64,000 nucleotides of DNA from Nocardia grenadensis NBRC 108939 (GTDB taxonomy: Bacteria > Actinomycetota > Actinomycetes > Mycobacteriales > Mycobacteriaceae): positions 124,001-188,000 of the forward strand of contig NZ_BDCJ01000004.1 of the NCBI RefSeq assembly GCF_001613445.1. The letters run 5' to 3'. The notes under the pieces were generated by a model. That model had not been told where the DNA came from, did no database searches, and worked only from the letters and a program-made list of their open reading frames with translations. The position numbers were made by a program, and so were the translations under genes. Shown one piece after another: positions 42,794-51,219 of this stretch (position 1 is the first letter of the stretch; each line of letters opens with the position of its first letter).

Positions 42794-44008
42794 TCAGGAG
42801 ATCCGGGAGACGGCCGGAGACCGGTAGCAATGGACGGTGCCGGCGGATTCGAGCTCGTCGATCCGCTCGGCGCTCACGCCGAGTTCCAGCAGAACTTCCT
42901 GGGTGTGCTGGCCGTTGAGCGGCGCCGGCCGGTAGACCTTCTGGGTCTGGTTGCTCAGCCGGAACGCGAAACCGGGGGTCACCACGGTGCCCTCGGTGGG
43001 GTGGTCGTATTCGACGAAGGATCGGTTGTGGCGGACCTGCGGGTCCGCCTGTAGCTGGGTGTAGTCGTACACCGGACCCACCCACACGCCGGCGCGGCCG
43101 AGCGCGTCCAGCCAGTGCGCGGTGGTGTTCGCCGCGAGGTTCTCGGTGACGAGCGCGGAGATCTCGTCGCGATGGGTGAATCCGTCCCGTTCGGCGTCGT
43201 AGCGCCGGAACCGGTCGTCACCGAACACCTCGGCCAGGGCGTCCATCTCCGCGAAGGAGAGCGCGATATGACCGTCCGAGGTGGGGAAGACGCCGTACGG
43301 CGCCCGGATGTAGGAATGCGCGTGGATCTGGTCGCTGGGCTCCTGCGCGACCCCACCGACGGTGGCCACGCTGATCTCCTGCATCTGGGCCGCGATGAGC
43401 GAATCGAGCATATTGATCTCGACGAGCTGGCCCTCGCCGGTGCGTTCCCGATGGAACAGTGCCGCCAGCGCGCCTTCGAAGGCCGAGTAGGCGGTGATGG
43501 CGTCCGCCAGGAAGAACGGTGCCGGGCGCGGTGCCTCGCCGGTGCGCCGTGCACTCGCCAGCCCGCCGCTCATCGCCTGGAGCAGGACATCCTGCCCGGG
43601 CCGGTCGGCATAGGGGCCGGTCGCGCCGTAACCCGACATGGAGACATAGACCAGGTCCGGTTTGATCGCCCGCAGGGTCTCGTAGTCCACACCGAGCCGG
43701 CCCGCCACGCCCGGGCGGTAGTTCTGCAAGAAGACATCCGCGCCGCGCACCAGCTCGTAGAGCAGTTCGCGTCCTTTCGGGTCCTTCAGGTTCATCGATA
43801 GCGAACGCTTATTGCGGTTGAGCGAGAGGAACGAGGCATTGACTTCGTTGCCCCGGGCGCCGCCGGCCGATACGTGCCGCTGCCATTCGCCACCCACCGG
43901 CTCGACCTTGATCACATCGGCTCCGAGATCGGCCAGTTTCTGCGCAGCGAACGGTCCGGCCATGGCGATCGACAGATCCAGTACCCGGATACCGTCCAGC
44001 ACATTCAT
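42794..44008 (-). CDS. CaiB/BaiF-type (class III) CoA-transferase
   Basis: A 404-residue formyl-CoA-transferase-like enzyme. It opens with LDGIRVLDLSIAMAGPFAAQKLADLGADVIKVEPVGG, continues with LNRNKRSLSMNLKDPKGRELL and YVSMSGYGATGPYADRPGQD, and has the region of the catalytic Asp in PFFLADAITAYSAFEGALAAL. Class III transferases move CoA from one acyl-CoA to a free acid. It heads the six-gene operon, so the imported acid is probably activated first by this enzyme. The promoter region upstream carries the abutting LacI-type operators at 44071-44094. Confidence 0.9.
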   Translation of the reverse strand: MNVLDGIRVLDLSIAMAGPFAAQKLADLGADVIKVEPVGGEWQRHVSAGGARGNEVNASFLSLNRNKRSLSMNLKDPKGRELLYELVRGADVFLQNYRPGVAGRLGVDYETLRAIKPDLVYVSMSGYGATGPYADRPGQDVLLQAMSGGLASARRTGEAPRPAPFFLADAITAYSAFEGALAALFHRERTGEGQLVEINMLDSLIAAQMQEISVATVGGVAQEPSDQIHAHSYIRAPYGVFPTSDGHIALSFAEMDALAEVFGDDRFRRYDAERDGFTHRDEISALVTENLAANTTAHWLDALGRAGVWVGPVYDYTQLQADPQVRHNRSFVEYDHPTEGTVVTPGFAFRLSNQTQKVYRPAPLNGQHTQEVLLELGVSAERIDELESAGTVHCYRSPAVSRIS

Positions 44009-44070
44009 CCTGCTTCTCCCTGCCTCGGGACCACTGTACGGGTGGTCACATGGTGTTCTGCGCCACGAAT

Positions 44071-44094
44071 GTTAGCGGTAACGTTAGCGGTAAC
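44071..44094. promoter_or_regulatory. Two abutting 12-bp LacI-type operators
   Basis: GTTAGCGGTAAC occurs at 44071-44082 and again, with no gap, at 44083-44094. Each copy is a near-palindrome (arms GTTAGC and GGTAAC, one mismatch), and the junction TAACGTTA is a perfect 8-bp dyad. The sites lie between the CaiB gene start (44008) and the LacI regulator start (44217), 62 bases from the former. Confidence 0.8.
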
Positions 44095-44216
44095 GCAAGG
44101 CTTCGAATAGCCGACGAGCCGCACGGCTACGGTTCGGTGAATGCGCTGTACCCGAGCGGACACACCCGGCCGGGTATGCTCCGCACACGGCGAGAGACAG
44201 GGTTTCGGGAGGTGGC

Positions 44217-45266
44217 GTGGCCGGAGTGGAACGGCGCCGGCGCGTACGCGCCAAATCGTCCACCAAATCGGTCACCATGCAGGATGTCGGCCGCGCCGCC
44301 GGTGTCTCCGCGCAGACCGTCTCGCGGGCATTGAGTTTCCCGGACCAGGTCTCCGAGGAGACGCGGCACCGGGTCGAGCGCGCCATCGCCGACACCGGCT
44401 ACCTGCCGAACCTGGCCGCGAGCAGCCTGGCCTCCAACCGCAGCCGCACCATTGCCGCGATCCTGCCGGTCATCTCCACATCGATCTTCTCCGACACCCT
44501 GCGCGCCGCCGCCACCCGGCTCACCCCCGCCGGCTACCAGTTGATCGTCGGCTACACCGACTATCACCCCGAACGCGAAGAAGACCTGGTGCGCGGATTC
44601 ATCCAGCGCCGACCGGACGGTTTCTTCATCGTCGGCACACTGCACACCCCGGAAACGTTGCGACTCCTACGGAGTTACGGCGCACCCGTCGTGGAGACCT
44701 GGGACTGGATCGACGATCCCATGGACACCCTCGTCGGCTTCTCCAACGAATCCGCCACCGGCGACCTGGTGCGTCATCTCGTCGCCCGTGGCCACCACAA
44801 GCTGGTCTTCGCGGGCACGATCGGCTCCGGTGACGCCCGGGCGCTGCGCCGTCGCGACGGGTTCGCCCACGCCGTCGGCGAACTCCTCCCCGGCGAGCCG
44901 GTCCGGATCGTCGAACTCCCCGACCGCGATATCTCCATGGACACCGGCGTCGCCCTGCTCGACACCACACTCGAACGCTTCCCGGAAGCGACCGCCGTCA
45001 TGTTCGCCACCGACGTCTTCGCCGTCGCCGCCGTACTCGCCGCGCAGCGCCGCGGTATCGCGGTCCCGGATCGACTGGCCATCACCGGATTCGGCGATTT
45101 CGAGATGTCCCGCCATCTCAATCCGGCACTCACCACGGTCAGCGTGGATATCGACGCCATAGGCACCCGGGCCGCGGATCTATTGCTGGCCCGGCTCGCC
45201 GGCACCACCGTCGAGTCCGCCACGGTGGATGTCGGGTACCGGATCGTCGCCCGCGAGAGCGCCTGA
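44217..45266 (+). CDS. LacI-family repressor of the CaiB operon
   Basis: A 349-residue LacI/GalR protein. After a basic N-terminal extension the helix-turn-helix is TMQDVGRAAGVSAQTVSRAL (about 20-39) with the hinge helix LPNLAASSLASNRS (about 64-77), then the periplasmic-binding-type effector domain (TIAAILPVISTSIFSDTLRAA; VFAGTIGSGDARALRRRDGF; ITGFGDFEMSRHLNPALTTV). The sequence order resembles GntR-type members that respond to gluconate-like sugar acids, which fits an acid-catabolic operon. GTG 44217 has GGGAGG upstream. It is divergent from the operon, with abutting operators between the two. Confidence 0.9.
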   Translation: MAGVERRRRVRAKSSTKSVTMQDVGRAAGVSAQTVSRALSFPDQVSEETRHRVERAIADTGYLPNLAASSLASNRSRTIAAILPVISTSIFSDTLRAAATRLTPAGYQLIVGYTDYHPEREEDLVRGFIQRRPDGFFIVGTLHTPETLRLLRSYGAPVVETWDWIDDPMDTLVGFSNESATGDLVRHLVARGHHKLVFAGTIGSGDARALRRRDGFAHAVGELLPGEPVRIVELPDRDISMDTGVALLDTTLERFPEATAVMFATDVFAVAAVLAAQRRGIAVPDRLAITGFGDFEMSRHLNPALTTVSVDIDAIGTRAADLLLARLAGTTVESATVDVGYRIVARESA

Positions 45267-45490
45267 GCGATCGCGCGGTGCCGGGCCCGCGTCGGCCACC
45301 ACACCACAGCCGGAAACCGAACGCCCGATGGGACTCACCTGCCGGTGCGCTGCGCACCGGCTGCCGGGAGATTGCCGGAATCGGCCCACCTCCCCATGCC
45401 GCCTCCCCACCCGTGGAAAGAGACCGATGCGTCGGACGAATAACGCAGGCTATGGTCGTCGGGTACTGTCTCGCTTCGAGGGAATGCTTC

Positions 45491-46624
45491 ATGCTCGCAA
45501 CGGCCGTCGAGGCTGTCCGATCGGTTGCCGCGACCGAGTGGGACGGTCTGGTGGCGCCGGGTGATCTCTTCTGTGGTCACGCCTGGCTGCGCCATCTGGA
45601 CGAGGCCGTGGCCCCGCATTCGGCGGTGCTCGTCCGCCGAGCGGGTGTACTCGCCGCGGCGCTGCCGCTGTGGGACGCGAGCCACGAGGAGGGCACCCTG
45701 TTCCGGCTGCCGGAGCTCTTCCCGCATGTTCCCGAACTCGGCCGAGCCGACCTGCTGTGGGCGGGCGCACGCCGTGCGGTCCGTAACGGTGTGCTGTCCG
45801 AAACCGGTCCGACGCGCAGTGCCACACTGCGATATCTGCTGGCCGCGTCGGTGGACCATGCCCGCGAGTGTCGCCGGGACGGCGTGATAATCCCCTATCT
45901 CCCGGTGCGGACAGCGCGGGAACTGGCCGCGGCCCACCCGCACGCCTCGCTACTGCTGCACTCGGCGGAGGCCACCGTCCATATCCCGCAGGATCCGGCC
46001 AGCGATCCGCGGCCGCCGACGACCGGCCACAACCGTAAACGGCGGCGCCGGGAACTGCGCGATTTCGCCGCGACCGGGCACACGCTCGAATGGACCGGCC
46101 TCACCGCCGAGGTCGCCGACCGGGTGGCGCCGCTGATCGCGAACACCCGGGCCAAACACGGCAGCACCGGCGGAGTCGCCTGGATGCGCCGGATATTCGA
46201 CGCCCAGCGCCGAGCCGGTCTCGACGCGGCCGCCGCGACACTGCTGTGCCGGCGCGAAGATGCGCTGGTGGCCGCCGCCGTCTGCTATCGCCACGGCAAC
46301 AGCCTGCACGGCCGCTACTTCGGCGCCGACGAATCGGCGGGCCGCGCGGGGGCGGCCTATTTCGTGACCACCTGCCACGCCCCCGTCGTCTACGCCCGGG
46401 CGCACGGCCTGCACCGGGTACACCTGTCGACGTCGGCGCTGGAGGCGAAGGTACGCCGGGGCGCCACTGTCGAACCGCTCGCGGCCGTCGTCCTCCTGGA
46501 CCGGGACCGCTTGCACCCGCACACCGTCGAGGCGCACAACCGCAAATTCGCGGCCGGCCACCGCGACAGGTTCAGTGACTATGCCGCACTCCTCGACCCC
46601 CGATGGCTCGACTTCATCGACTGA
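45491..46624 (+). CDS. GNAT-fold acetyltransferase-like (BioF2/FemAB-type) protein
   Basis: A 377-residue protein that resembles the peptidogalycan/BioF2-like GNAT family. It contains DLFCGHAWLRHLDEAVAP (near the N-terminus), the basic TGHNRKRRRRELRDFAATGH region (about 190-205), RAKHGSTGGVAWMRRIFDA, ALVAAAVCYRHGNSLHGRYFGADES and the final DRFSDYAALLDPRWLDFID. These correspond to FemAB-like duplicated GNAT folds that transfer amino acids or acyl groups; the substrate is unknown. The ATG at 45491 has GAGGGAA eight bases upstream. The next gene starts 15 bases after its stop, so the two are probably co-transcribed. Confidence 0.72.
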   Translation: MLATAVEAVRSVAATEWDGLVAPGDLFCGHAWLRHLDEAVAPHSAVLVRRAGVLAAALPLWDASHEEGTLFRLPELFPHVPELGRADLLWAGARRAVRNGVLSETGPTRSATLRYLLAASVDHARECRRDGVIIPYLPVRTARELAAAHPHASLLLHSAEATVHIPQDPASDPRPPTTGHNRKRRRRELRDFAATGHTLEWTGLTAEVADRVAPLIANTRAKHGSTGGVAWMRRIFDAQRRAGLDAAAATLLCRREDALVAAAVCYRHGNSLHGRYFGADESAGRAGAAYFVTTCHAPVVYARAHGLHRVHLSTSALEAKVRRGATVEPLAAVVLLDRDRLHPHTVEAHNRKFAAGHRDRFSDYAALLDPRWLDFID

Positions 46625-46639
46625 CCGGACAGGACAACG

Positions 46640-47536
46640 ATGCTGCACCTCGTCTACCGATTCGCCCCCACTCCCAAGGCTCGGGCCGACCTCACCGCCT
46701 TCTGGCGCTGGATCGCCGACCGCCAGCTCTGGTTCTACGACGGGCTGGACATGGTCCTGGATACGACCTGGCACACCGTCACCATCGGCGATCACGTGCA
46801 CTGCCTCGAACACAAGGTCACCTTCGCCGACGAAGCGGCCTGGGGCCGCTACCGCCGGGAAGTGCACCGGCGGGCCACAGATCCGGAGTGGGAGCGGCGC
46901 CGGACCGGCCAGGACGAGTGGTACGACATCATCGATTCCAGGATCCTGTCGGATCCGCCGATCCCCGTCCCGCTCCCGGGCCGCGACACAGCCCGATCCA
47001 CCGCTGCCGATGAAGTTTTCCGCTCCGCGTCCGAGCGCAGCCGGTACCTGCTCGACCGGGCACGGTTCTGCACACTCGCCACCGAGGGGCCGGACGGGCC
47101 GTGGGCCGCCACGGTGAATTTCGTGGCGCGGCACCGGCCGCTACAGCTGGTCTGGTATTCGCTGCGTGAGGCCGAGCATTCCGTGAACCTCACCGCGCGG
47201 CCGCGGGTTTCGGGAACGATGTTCGTCACCGGACTGTCGGGTGCCGAGGCACCCGCCGGGATCCCGATCGACGGCGCCCAGTTCGTCGGCAGCTGCCGGG
47301 AGGTCGGCGCCGCGGAGCTACCGGAGTTCTACGAGTACTACTACGTGACGAACTTTCCCGATGCCGGCGAGCGCGCCCGGTGGGCGCTGCCCATCGATAC
47401 GTTCCGGGGTGACGGCCCGCGCCGCTTCTACCGGCTCGAGATCGAACGCTGGTGGCTCTACGATGCCCAGCGCTGGACGGTCGACAAACACGACCGGCGT
47501 TTCGAAGTCGGTCTGTCCGAGATCACCGCGCCCTAG
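46640..47536 (+). CDS. Fusion of ferredoxin-like domain and pyridoxamine-oxidase-like flavin domain
   Basis: A 298-residue two-domain protein. Residues about 1-110 form a ferredoxin-like or monooxygenase-type domain (MLHLVYRFAPTPKARADL, HVHCLEHKVTFADEAAW). Residues about 130-298 resemble pyridoxamine 5'-phosphate oxidase-like FMN proteins: FCTLATEGPDGPWAATVNFV, LQLVWYSLREAEHSVNLTARPRVSGTMFV and the closing RRFYRLEIERWWLYDAQRW. It lacks a signal peptide. Family members bind FMN, F420 or heme; the exact cofactor is not predictable. It follows the acetyltransferase-like gene by 15 bases. Confidence 0.75.
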   Translation: MLHLVYRFAPTPKARADLTAFWRWIADRQLWFYDGLDMVLDTTWHTVTIGDHVHCLEHKVTFADEAAWGRYRREVHRRATDPEWERRRTGQDEWYDIIDSRILSDPPIPVPLPGRDTARSTAADEVFRSASERSRYLLDRARFCTLATEGPDGPWAATVNFVARHRPLQLVWYSLREAEHSVNLTARPRVSGTMFVTGLSGAEAPAGIPIDGAQFVGSCREVGAAELPEFYEYYYVTNFPDAGERARWALPIDTFRGDGPRRFYRLEIERWWLYDAQRWTVDKHDRRFEVGLSEITAP

Positions 47537-47920
47537 GCGCAGCACGCGGGGCGCGAATCTCCGCGCTCCGCTCGCTGCCACGGCTACGCGGTCGCCGGTG
47601 CCTCCACCTGCGCAGAGAAAGCGCAGCCGGAAAACCGAGGGACGGAATCGTGGGGATTTCTACATTCTTCCGCGGTGTCGGATCGACTGCCGGGGCCGAG
47701 CTCACCGATATGGCCGACATATCGACCGTAGCCGGGGTGCCGTACCGAGATCGCGGCCGTTCCGGAGGCGATGACAATGGCGGCCGGTCCGGTGACGCCG
47801 AGGGCGCGTATCCGGCCGACCGCACCCGGTAAGCGCTCCTGAACAGATATCGACGGTGCAGGTCACGTATCGGATATATATAACGAATTCGACCGGACTG
47901 TCGCCTCGGGCGCGGATCCG
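47537..47920. other. Intergenic region with AT-rich promoter tract
   Basis: About 380 bases. A frame of 60 codons from GTG 47650 (VGISTFFRGVGSTAGAEL...) has a GAGGGA upstream, but codon usage and a Gly/Asp/Arg-rich second half do not look like a gene, so it is not called. An AT-rich stretch (47868-47892) precedes the aldehyde dehydrogenase promoter. Confidence 0.35.
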
Positions 47921-47926
47921 TAGCAT
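47921..47926 (+). promoter_or_regulatory. -10 hexamer of a probable leaderless promoter
   Basis: TAGCAT fits TANNNT and ends six bases before the ATG at 47933; no ribosome binding site is present. Confidence 0.45.
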
Positions 47927-47932
47927 CGTGAC

Positions 47933-49315
47933 ATGAGTACTTATGTGACGACGAACCCGACCACAGGTACTACCGAAAAAGAATTCCCGGGTCTGCCCGA
48001 CGACCAGATTTCCGTCGTCGCCGAACGAGCGGCCGAGGGATTCGAGGAATGGCGCCGCACCCCGGTGGCCGAACGAGCCCGGGCGCTGGCGCGCACCGCG
48101 GATCTCTACGAGGAACGCGCGACCGAGCTGGCCGCGGCCATTACGAAGGAAATGGGTAAACCGGCGCGGGAGGCGGCCGAGGAGGTACAACTCGCCGCCG
48201 ATATCTACCGCTGGTACGCCGAGCACGGTCCCGACCTGCTGACCACCGAGCAGCTCGACCCCCAGGGCGCCGAGGAATCGGTCATCCAGACCTTGCCGAT
48301 CGGGCCGCTCGTCGGCGTGATGCCGTGGAACTACCCCTACTATCAGGTGGCGCGCTTCGCCGCGCCGAACCTGCTGCTGGGTAATTCGATCATCCTGAAG
48401 CACGCCTCGATCTGCGCGGCCTCGTCGAAACTCATGGCCGATGTGCTGCACGACGCGTCGGTCCCGGAGAACGCGTATATCAATGTGTACGCGAGTTCGG
48501 GGCAGATCGCCGAACTGCTGGCGCATCCGGCGATCCGCGGGGTGTCGTTGACCGGTAGTGAGCGAGCAGGCGCCGCGGTCGCGACCGAGGCAGCGAAGAA
48601 TCTGAAGAAATCGGTACTCGAACTCGGCGGTTCCGATCCATTCATTCTGCTCGACACCGAAGATATGGCCGAAACGGTCCGCGTCGCCGCCCGGGCACGC
48701 CTGTCCAATGCCGGTCAGGCGTGCAATTCGCCGAAGCGCTTCATCATCCTGGACGATCTCTACGACGACTTCGTCGACGGGCTGGTGGCCGAGTTCGAAC
48801 GCGCGGTCGTCGGCGATCCAACAGACCCGGAGACCCAGGTGGGGCCATTGTCGTCGGTCACCGCCCGCGATACCGTCGCGGACCAGATCGGCACCGCCGT
48901 GCAGCAGGGCGCGAGCCTGCACACCGGCGGCAAGCCGTTGGACGGCGACGGCGCGTTCCTCACACCCGCCGTCCTCACCGGTATCACCCCGGAGATGAAC
49001 GCGTACTCGGAAGAGGTCTTCGGCCCCGCCGCGATGGTCTACCGGGTGTCCTCGGTCGACGAAGCGGTACGCCTGGCCAACGATGTGGAATTCGGCCTGA
49101 GCGGGTCGGTGTGGAGCACCGATACCGCACGAGCCGCCGAAGTCGCCGATCGGCTCGAGGTCGGGATGGCATACATCAACGAACACGGGACGACACTGCC
49201 CGGGCTGCCGTTCGGCGGCGTGCACCGGTCCGGTTACGGTCGTGAGCTGGGGCGCTGGGGAATGGGCGAGTTCGTCAACGCGAAGCTCCGGCGCATCTCG
49301 GCCCACCCCCACTAG
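47933..49315 (+). CDS. NAD(P)-dependent aldehyde dehydrogenase, succinate-semialdehyde type
   Basis: A 460-residue aldehyde dehydrogenase of the GabD/SSADH group. Landmarks are PIGPLVGVMPWNYPYYQVAR (about 122-141), LTGSERAGAAVATEA, the general base Glu in VLELGGSDPFILLD, the catalytic Cys in NAGQACNSPKRFII, and EEVFGPAAMVYRV with the closing PFGGVHRSGYGRELGRWG. Such enzymes oxidise succinate semialdehyde or similar aldehydes to acids. No transaminase or GABA permease is adjacent. Transcript apparently leaderless. The next, truncated reading frame begins two bases after its stop. Confidence 0.92.
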   Translation: MSTYVTTNPTTGTTEKEFPGLPDDQISVVAERAAEGFEEWRRTPVAERARALARTADLYEERATELAAAITKEMGKPAREAAEEVQLAADIYRWYAEHGPDLLTTEQLDPQGAEESVIQTLPIGPLVGVMPWNYPYYQVARFAAPNLLLGNSIILKHASICAASSKLMADVLHDASVPENAYINVYASSGQIAELLAHPAIRGVSLTGSERAGAAVATEAAKNLKKSVLELGGSDPFILLDTEDMAETVRVAARARLSNAGQACNSPKRFIILDDLYDDFVDGLVAEFERAVVGDPTDPETQVGPLSSVTARDTVADQIGTAVQQGASLHTGGKPLDGDGAFLTPAVLTGITPEMNAYSEEVFGPAAMVYRVSSVDEAVRLANDVEFGLSGSVWSTDTARAAEVADRLEVGMAYINEHGTTLPGLPFGGVHRSGYGRELGRWGMGEFVNAKLRRISAHPH

Positions 49316-49317
49316 AT

Positions 49318-49887
49318 GTGATGTCCAGGGAGGTTGGTCAGTCTCGAGTGCTCATCGATCTGCTCGCCCACCTGGGCCCTGAACTGGATCGGGTGTGGGC
49401 GGTGACAGCGGATCTCGCCGGACCGGCGCGGCTGAACGTGTCGTGGGCCGGGTCCGATACCAGTCCGGCCTGGCTCGATATCGCCCGGGAGTACACCGAG
49501 TTCTGGGTCCATCAGCAGCAGATCCGCGATGCGGTGTCCCGGCAGGGGGCCGACGAGGTCGCGCTGATGCGCCCCGTGCTCGTGACTTTTCTGCACGCGG
49601 TGCCCTGGGCGCTCCGCGATCGAGTCCGGGCCCGCGGGACATCGGTGCGTTTCGAGATCACCGGTCCGGCGGGCGGTAACTGGTCGGTGACGTCCGACGG
49701 AACGAGGTGGGATCTGATCGCGGCGCGGCCCGAGGAGCCCGCCGCGGTCGTTCGTATGGACCAGGACGTGGTCTGGCGGCTGGCGACTCGCGGGATCACC
49801 GTCGAGGAGGCGCGGCGGCGCTCCGAACTTCGGGGCGACCCGGAACTGACCGAATCGGCGACGACGCTGCTCGCCGTGGTCGCCTGA
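49318..49887 (+). pseudogene. N-terminally truncated mycothiol-dependent maleylpyruvate isomerase-like gene
   Basis: The 189 codons match only the latter two thirds of DinB-like maleylpyruvate isomerase (MDMPI) proteins. The retained metal-binding helix is EYTEFWVHQQQIRDAV (Glu and His ligands), and the MDMPI_C domain follows (WSVTSDGTRWDLIAARPEEP and VVWRLATRGITVEEARRR). The first helix bundle, with the first His ligand and the usual HLAGW region, is missing: the frame begins directly after the aldehyde dehydrogenase stop. Without all metal ligands it should be inactive. It could still be translated from GTG 49318. Confidence 0.7.
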
Positions 49888-50041
49888 GTCGGCGCCCGGC
49901 GGACAGCGCAGGCCGGGCCGGATTGGGCAGCCCGTGGTGGTCGGTCCGGGGTCAGAAGCGGCGTTCCGCGCTCGGTGTGGAGAGATACGTGTTGTTCGTG
50001 ACGGACTACAGCACCCCGGTGGGTTACTTCATGGCCACCCG

Positions 50042-50158
50042 TCACCCCGCGGCTGGTTCTTCATCGGCTCCTCTCGCGGCCGTCGGCGGCGCTGGTGCAG
50101 CAGGAAGACCTGCGGCAACCAGGCCAAAGCGGCCCGCTACCGCTCCTCGCATCCGTGA
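50042..50158 (+). pseudogene. C-terminal remnant of a CGNR zinc-finger protein gene
   Basis: In-frame codons 50042-50155 read SPRGWFFIGSSRGRRRRWCS then RKTCGNQAKAARYRSSHP. This corresponds to the last 40 residues of CGNR zinc-finger proteins (W-F-D-SR-G-RRWCS--CGNR-KA-R-R). The second Cys pair is present, but the signature is CGNQ instead of CGNR and the first Cys pair and the whole N-terminal domain are absent. Upstream codons in this frame are not protein-like. A gene fragment left by deletion. Confidence 0.65.
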
Positions 50159-50228
50159 TGCCATCGACCGCGACCGCAATCCGTTGAAACCGGCATGAAC
50201 TCCGGGCTGCGGCCGTCGGAGCGGCTGC

Positions 50229-50711
50229 TCACCGAGGTCCGGCCTCGCGCAGTCGGTCGGCGAGCCGGGCCAGCACCGGCCGCTGGCCGGTGCTCAGCTT
50301 GTCGTGGGCGGTGGTCAGATCGAACCATTCGGCCCGATCGACCTCGGGAAACGTCCGGTATTCGCCCGACCGCGGCGGCCACTCCATTTCGAAAGTCCCC
50401 GGCACCACCCGAGCCGGATCGAGGTCGCCCTCGACCGCCCACACCGTCACCTGCTTCTTACCCCGCCCGCTGCCGTACCGCACCTCGCCCAGCGCGATCC
50501 ACTCCCCGTCGGGCACCGGCACACCCAGCTCCTCGTCGAATTCGCGACCGGCGGCGGCGCGGGCGTCCTCGGTCTCCGGCTCGTACTCACCCTTGGGGAT
50601 CGACCAGGCCCCCGAATCCTTACGCGCCCAGAGCGGCCCGCCCATATGCCCCAGCAGCACGTGCACCTCCGGCTCACGACGAAACAGCAGGACTCCCGCG
50701 CTGTACTTCAT
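50229..50711 (-). CDS. Nudix hydrolase
   Basis: A 160-residue Nudix protein from ATG 50711 (MKYSAGVLLFRREPEVHVLL). The Nudix helix core is AGREFDEELGV (about 54-64), preceded by AWSIPKGEYEPE; the usual G-to-E distance has one extra residue. The order GPLWARKDSGAWSIPKGEY matches NUDIX proteins of the DNA mismatch/NTP clean-up type (predicted NTP pyrophosphohydrolases), which hydrolyse nucleoside diphosphate derivatives. Sits between the CGNR remnant and the ArsR gene, same strand as the latter but 79 bases apart. Confidence 0.9.
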   Translation of the reverse strand: MKYSAGVLLFRREPEVHVLLGHMGGPLWARKDSGAWSIPKGEYEPETEDARAAAGREFDEELGVPVPDGEWIALGEVRYGSGRGKKQVTVWAVEGDLDPARVVPGTFEMEWPPRSGEYRTFPEVDRAEWFDLTTAHDKLSTGQRPVLARLADRLREAGPR

Positions 50712-50790
50712 GGCGTGCAGTCTGCCGGACTCCACGCCGGCGGCGAGAATTACCGAGAACGAGACCGGCCCGGGCCTGTCGGCTCCCCGG

Positions 50791-51192
50791 TCACTGCGGG
50801 GTGACGGGCCATTTCAGCGCCGTGAGCAGTTTCGCGCGGTCCTCGGGCGAACCGGTCCACTTCTCGTCGTCCTCGACGATATCGGTCAGGGCGCGGAACA
50901 CCACGTCCAGCAGCCCCGGGAACCGGGCCTGCAGATCCGCGTAGCGCAGGCGCATCACCCGGGTGCGTCCGGTGACCGTCGTCCGGGTGATGCCCGCTTC
51001 GCGTAGGACCCGGTAGTGGTGCGAGAGCGTGGACTTGTGCAGGTCGATGTGCCGGCCGAGTTCGCCGCAGTTCTCACCCTCGTCGGCGGCCAGGCAGGCC
51101 ACCAGTTGGAGCCGGATCGGGTCGGACAGCGCGTGCATGACCGCCGCCAGCTCGAGGTCGGCGGTATCCGGGTGCGACAACTCGGCGGGCAC
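50791..51192 (-). CDS. ArsR-family regulator
   Basis: A 133-residue winged-helix regulator. GTG 51192 is chosen because GGAGGGAGG stands seven bases upstream; the in-frame TTG at 51210 lies inside that sequence. The helix-turn-helix is NCGELGRHIDLHKSTLSHHYRVLREAGITRTT (about 41-72). The metal-binding ELCVCDL motif of arsenic sensors is absent, so this is an ArsR of the non-metal type, responding to another signal. Divergent from the imine reductase-like gene across a large dyad (51220-51262). Probably represses that gene and itself. Confidence 0.88.
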   Translation of the reverse strand: MPAELSHPDTADLELAAVMHALSDPIRLQLVACLAADEGENCGELGRHIDLHKSTLSHHYRVLREAGITRTTVTGRTRVMRLRYADLQARFPGLLDVVFRALTDIVEDDEKWTGSPEDRAKLLTALKWPVTPQ

Positions 51193-51219
51193 GAACGCGC
51201 CTCCCTCCAATGCTTGACA

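Noticed and set aside
47650..47832. Possible 60-codon gene before the aldehyde dehydrogenase
   Set aside because: Start signal is fair, but codon use and the Gly/Asp/Arg-rich tail look non-coding; left as part of the intergenic entry.
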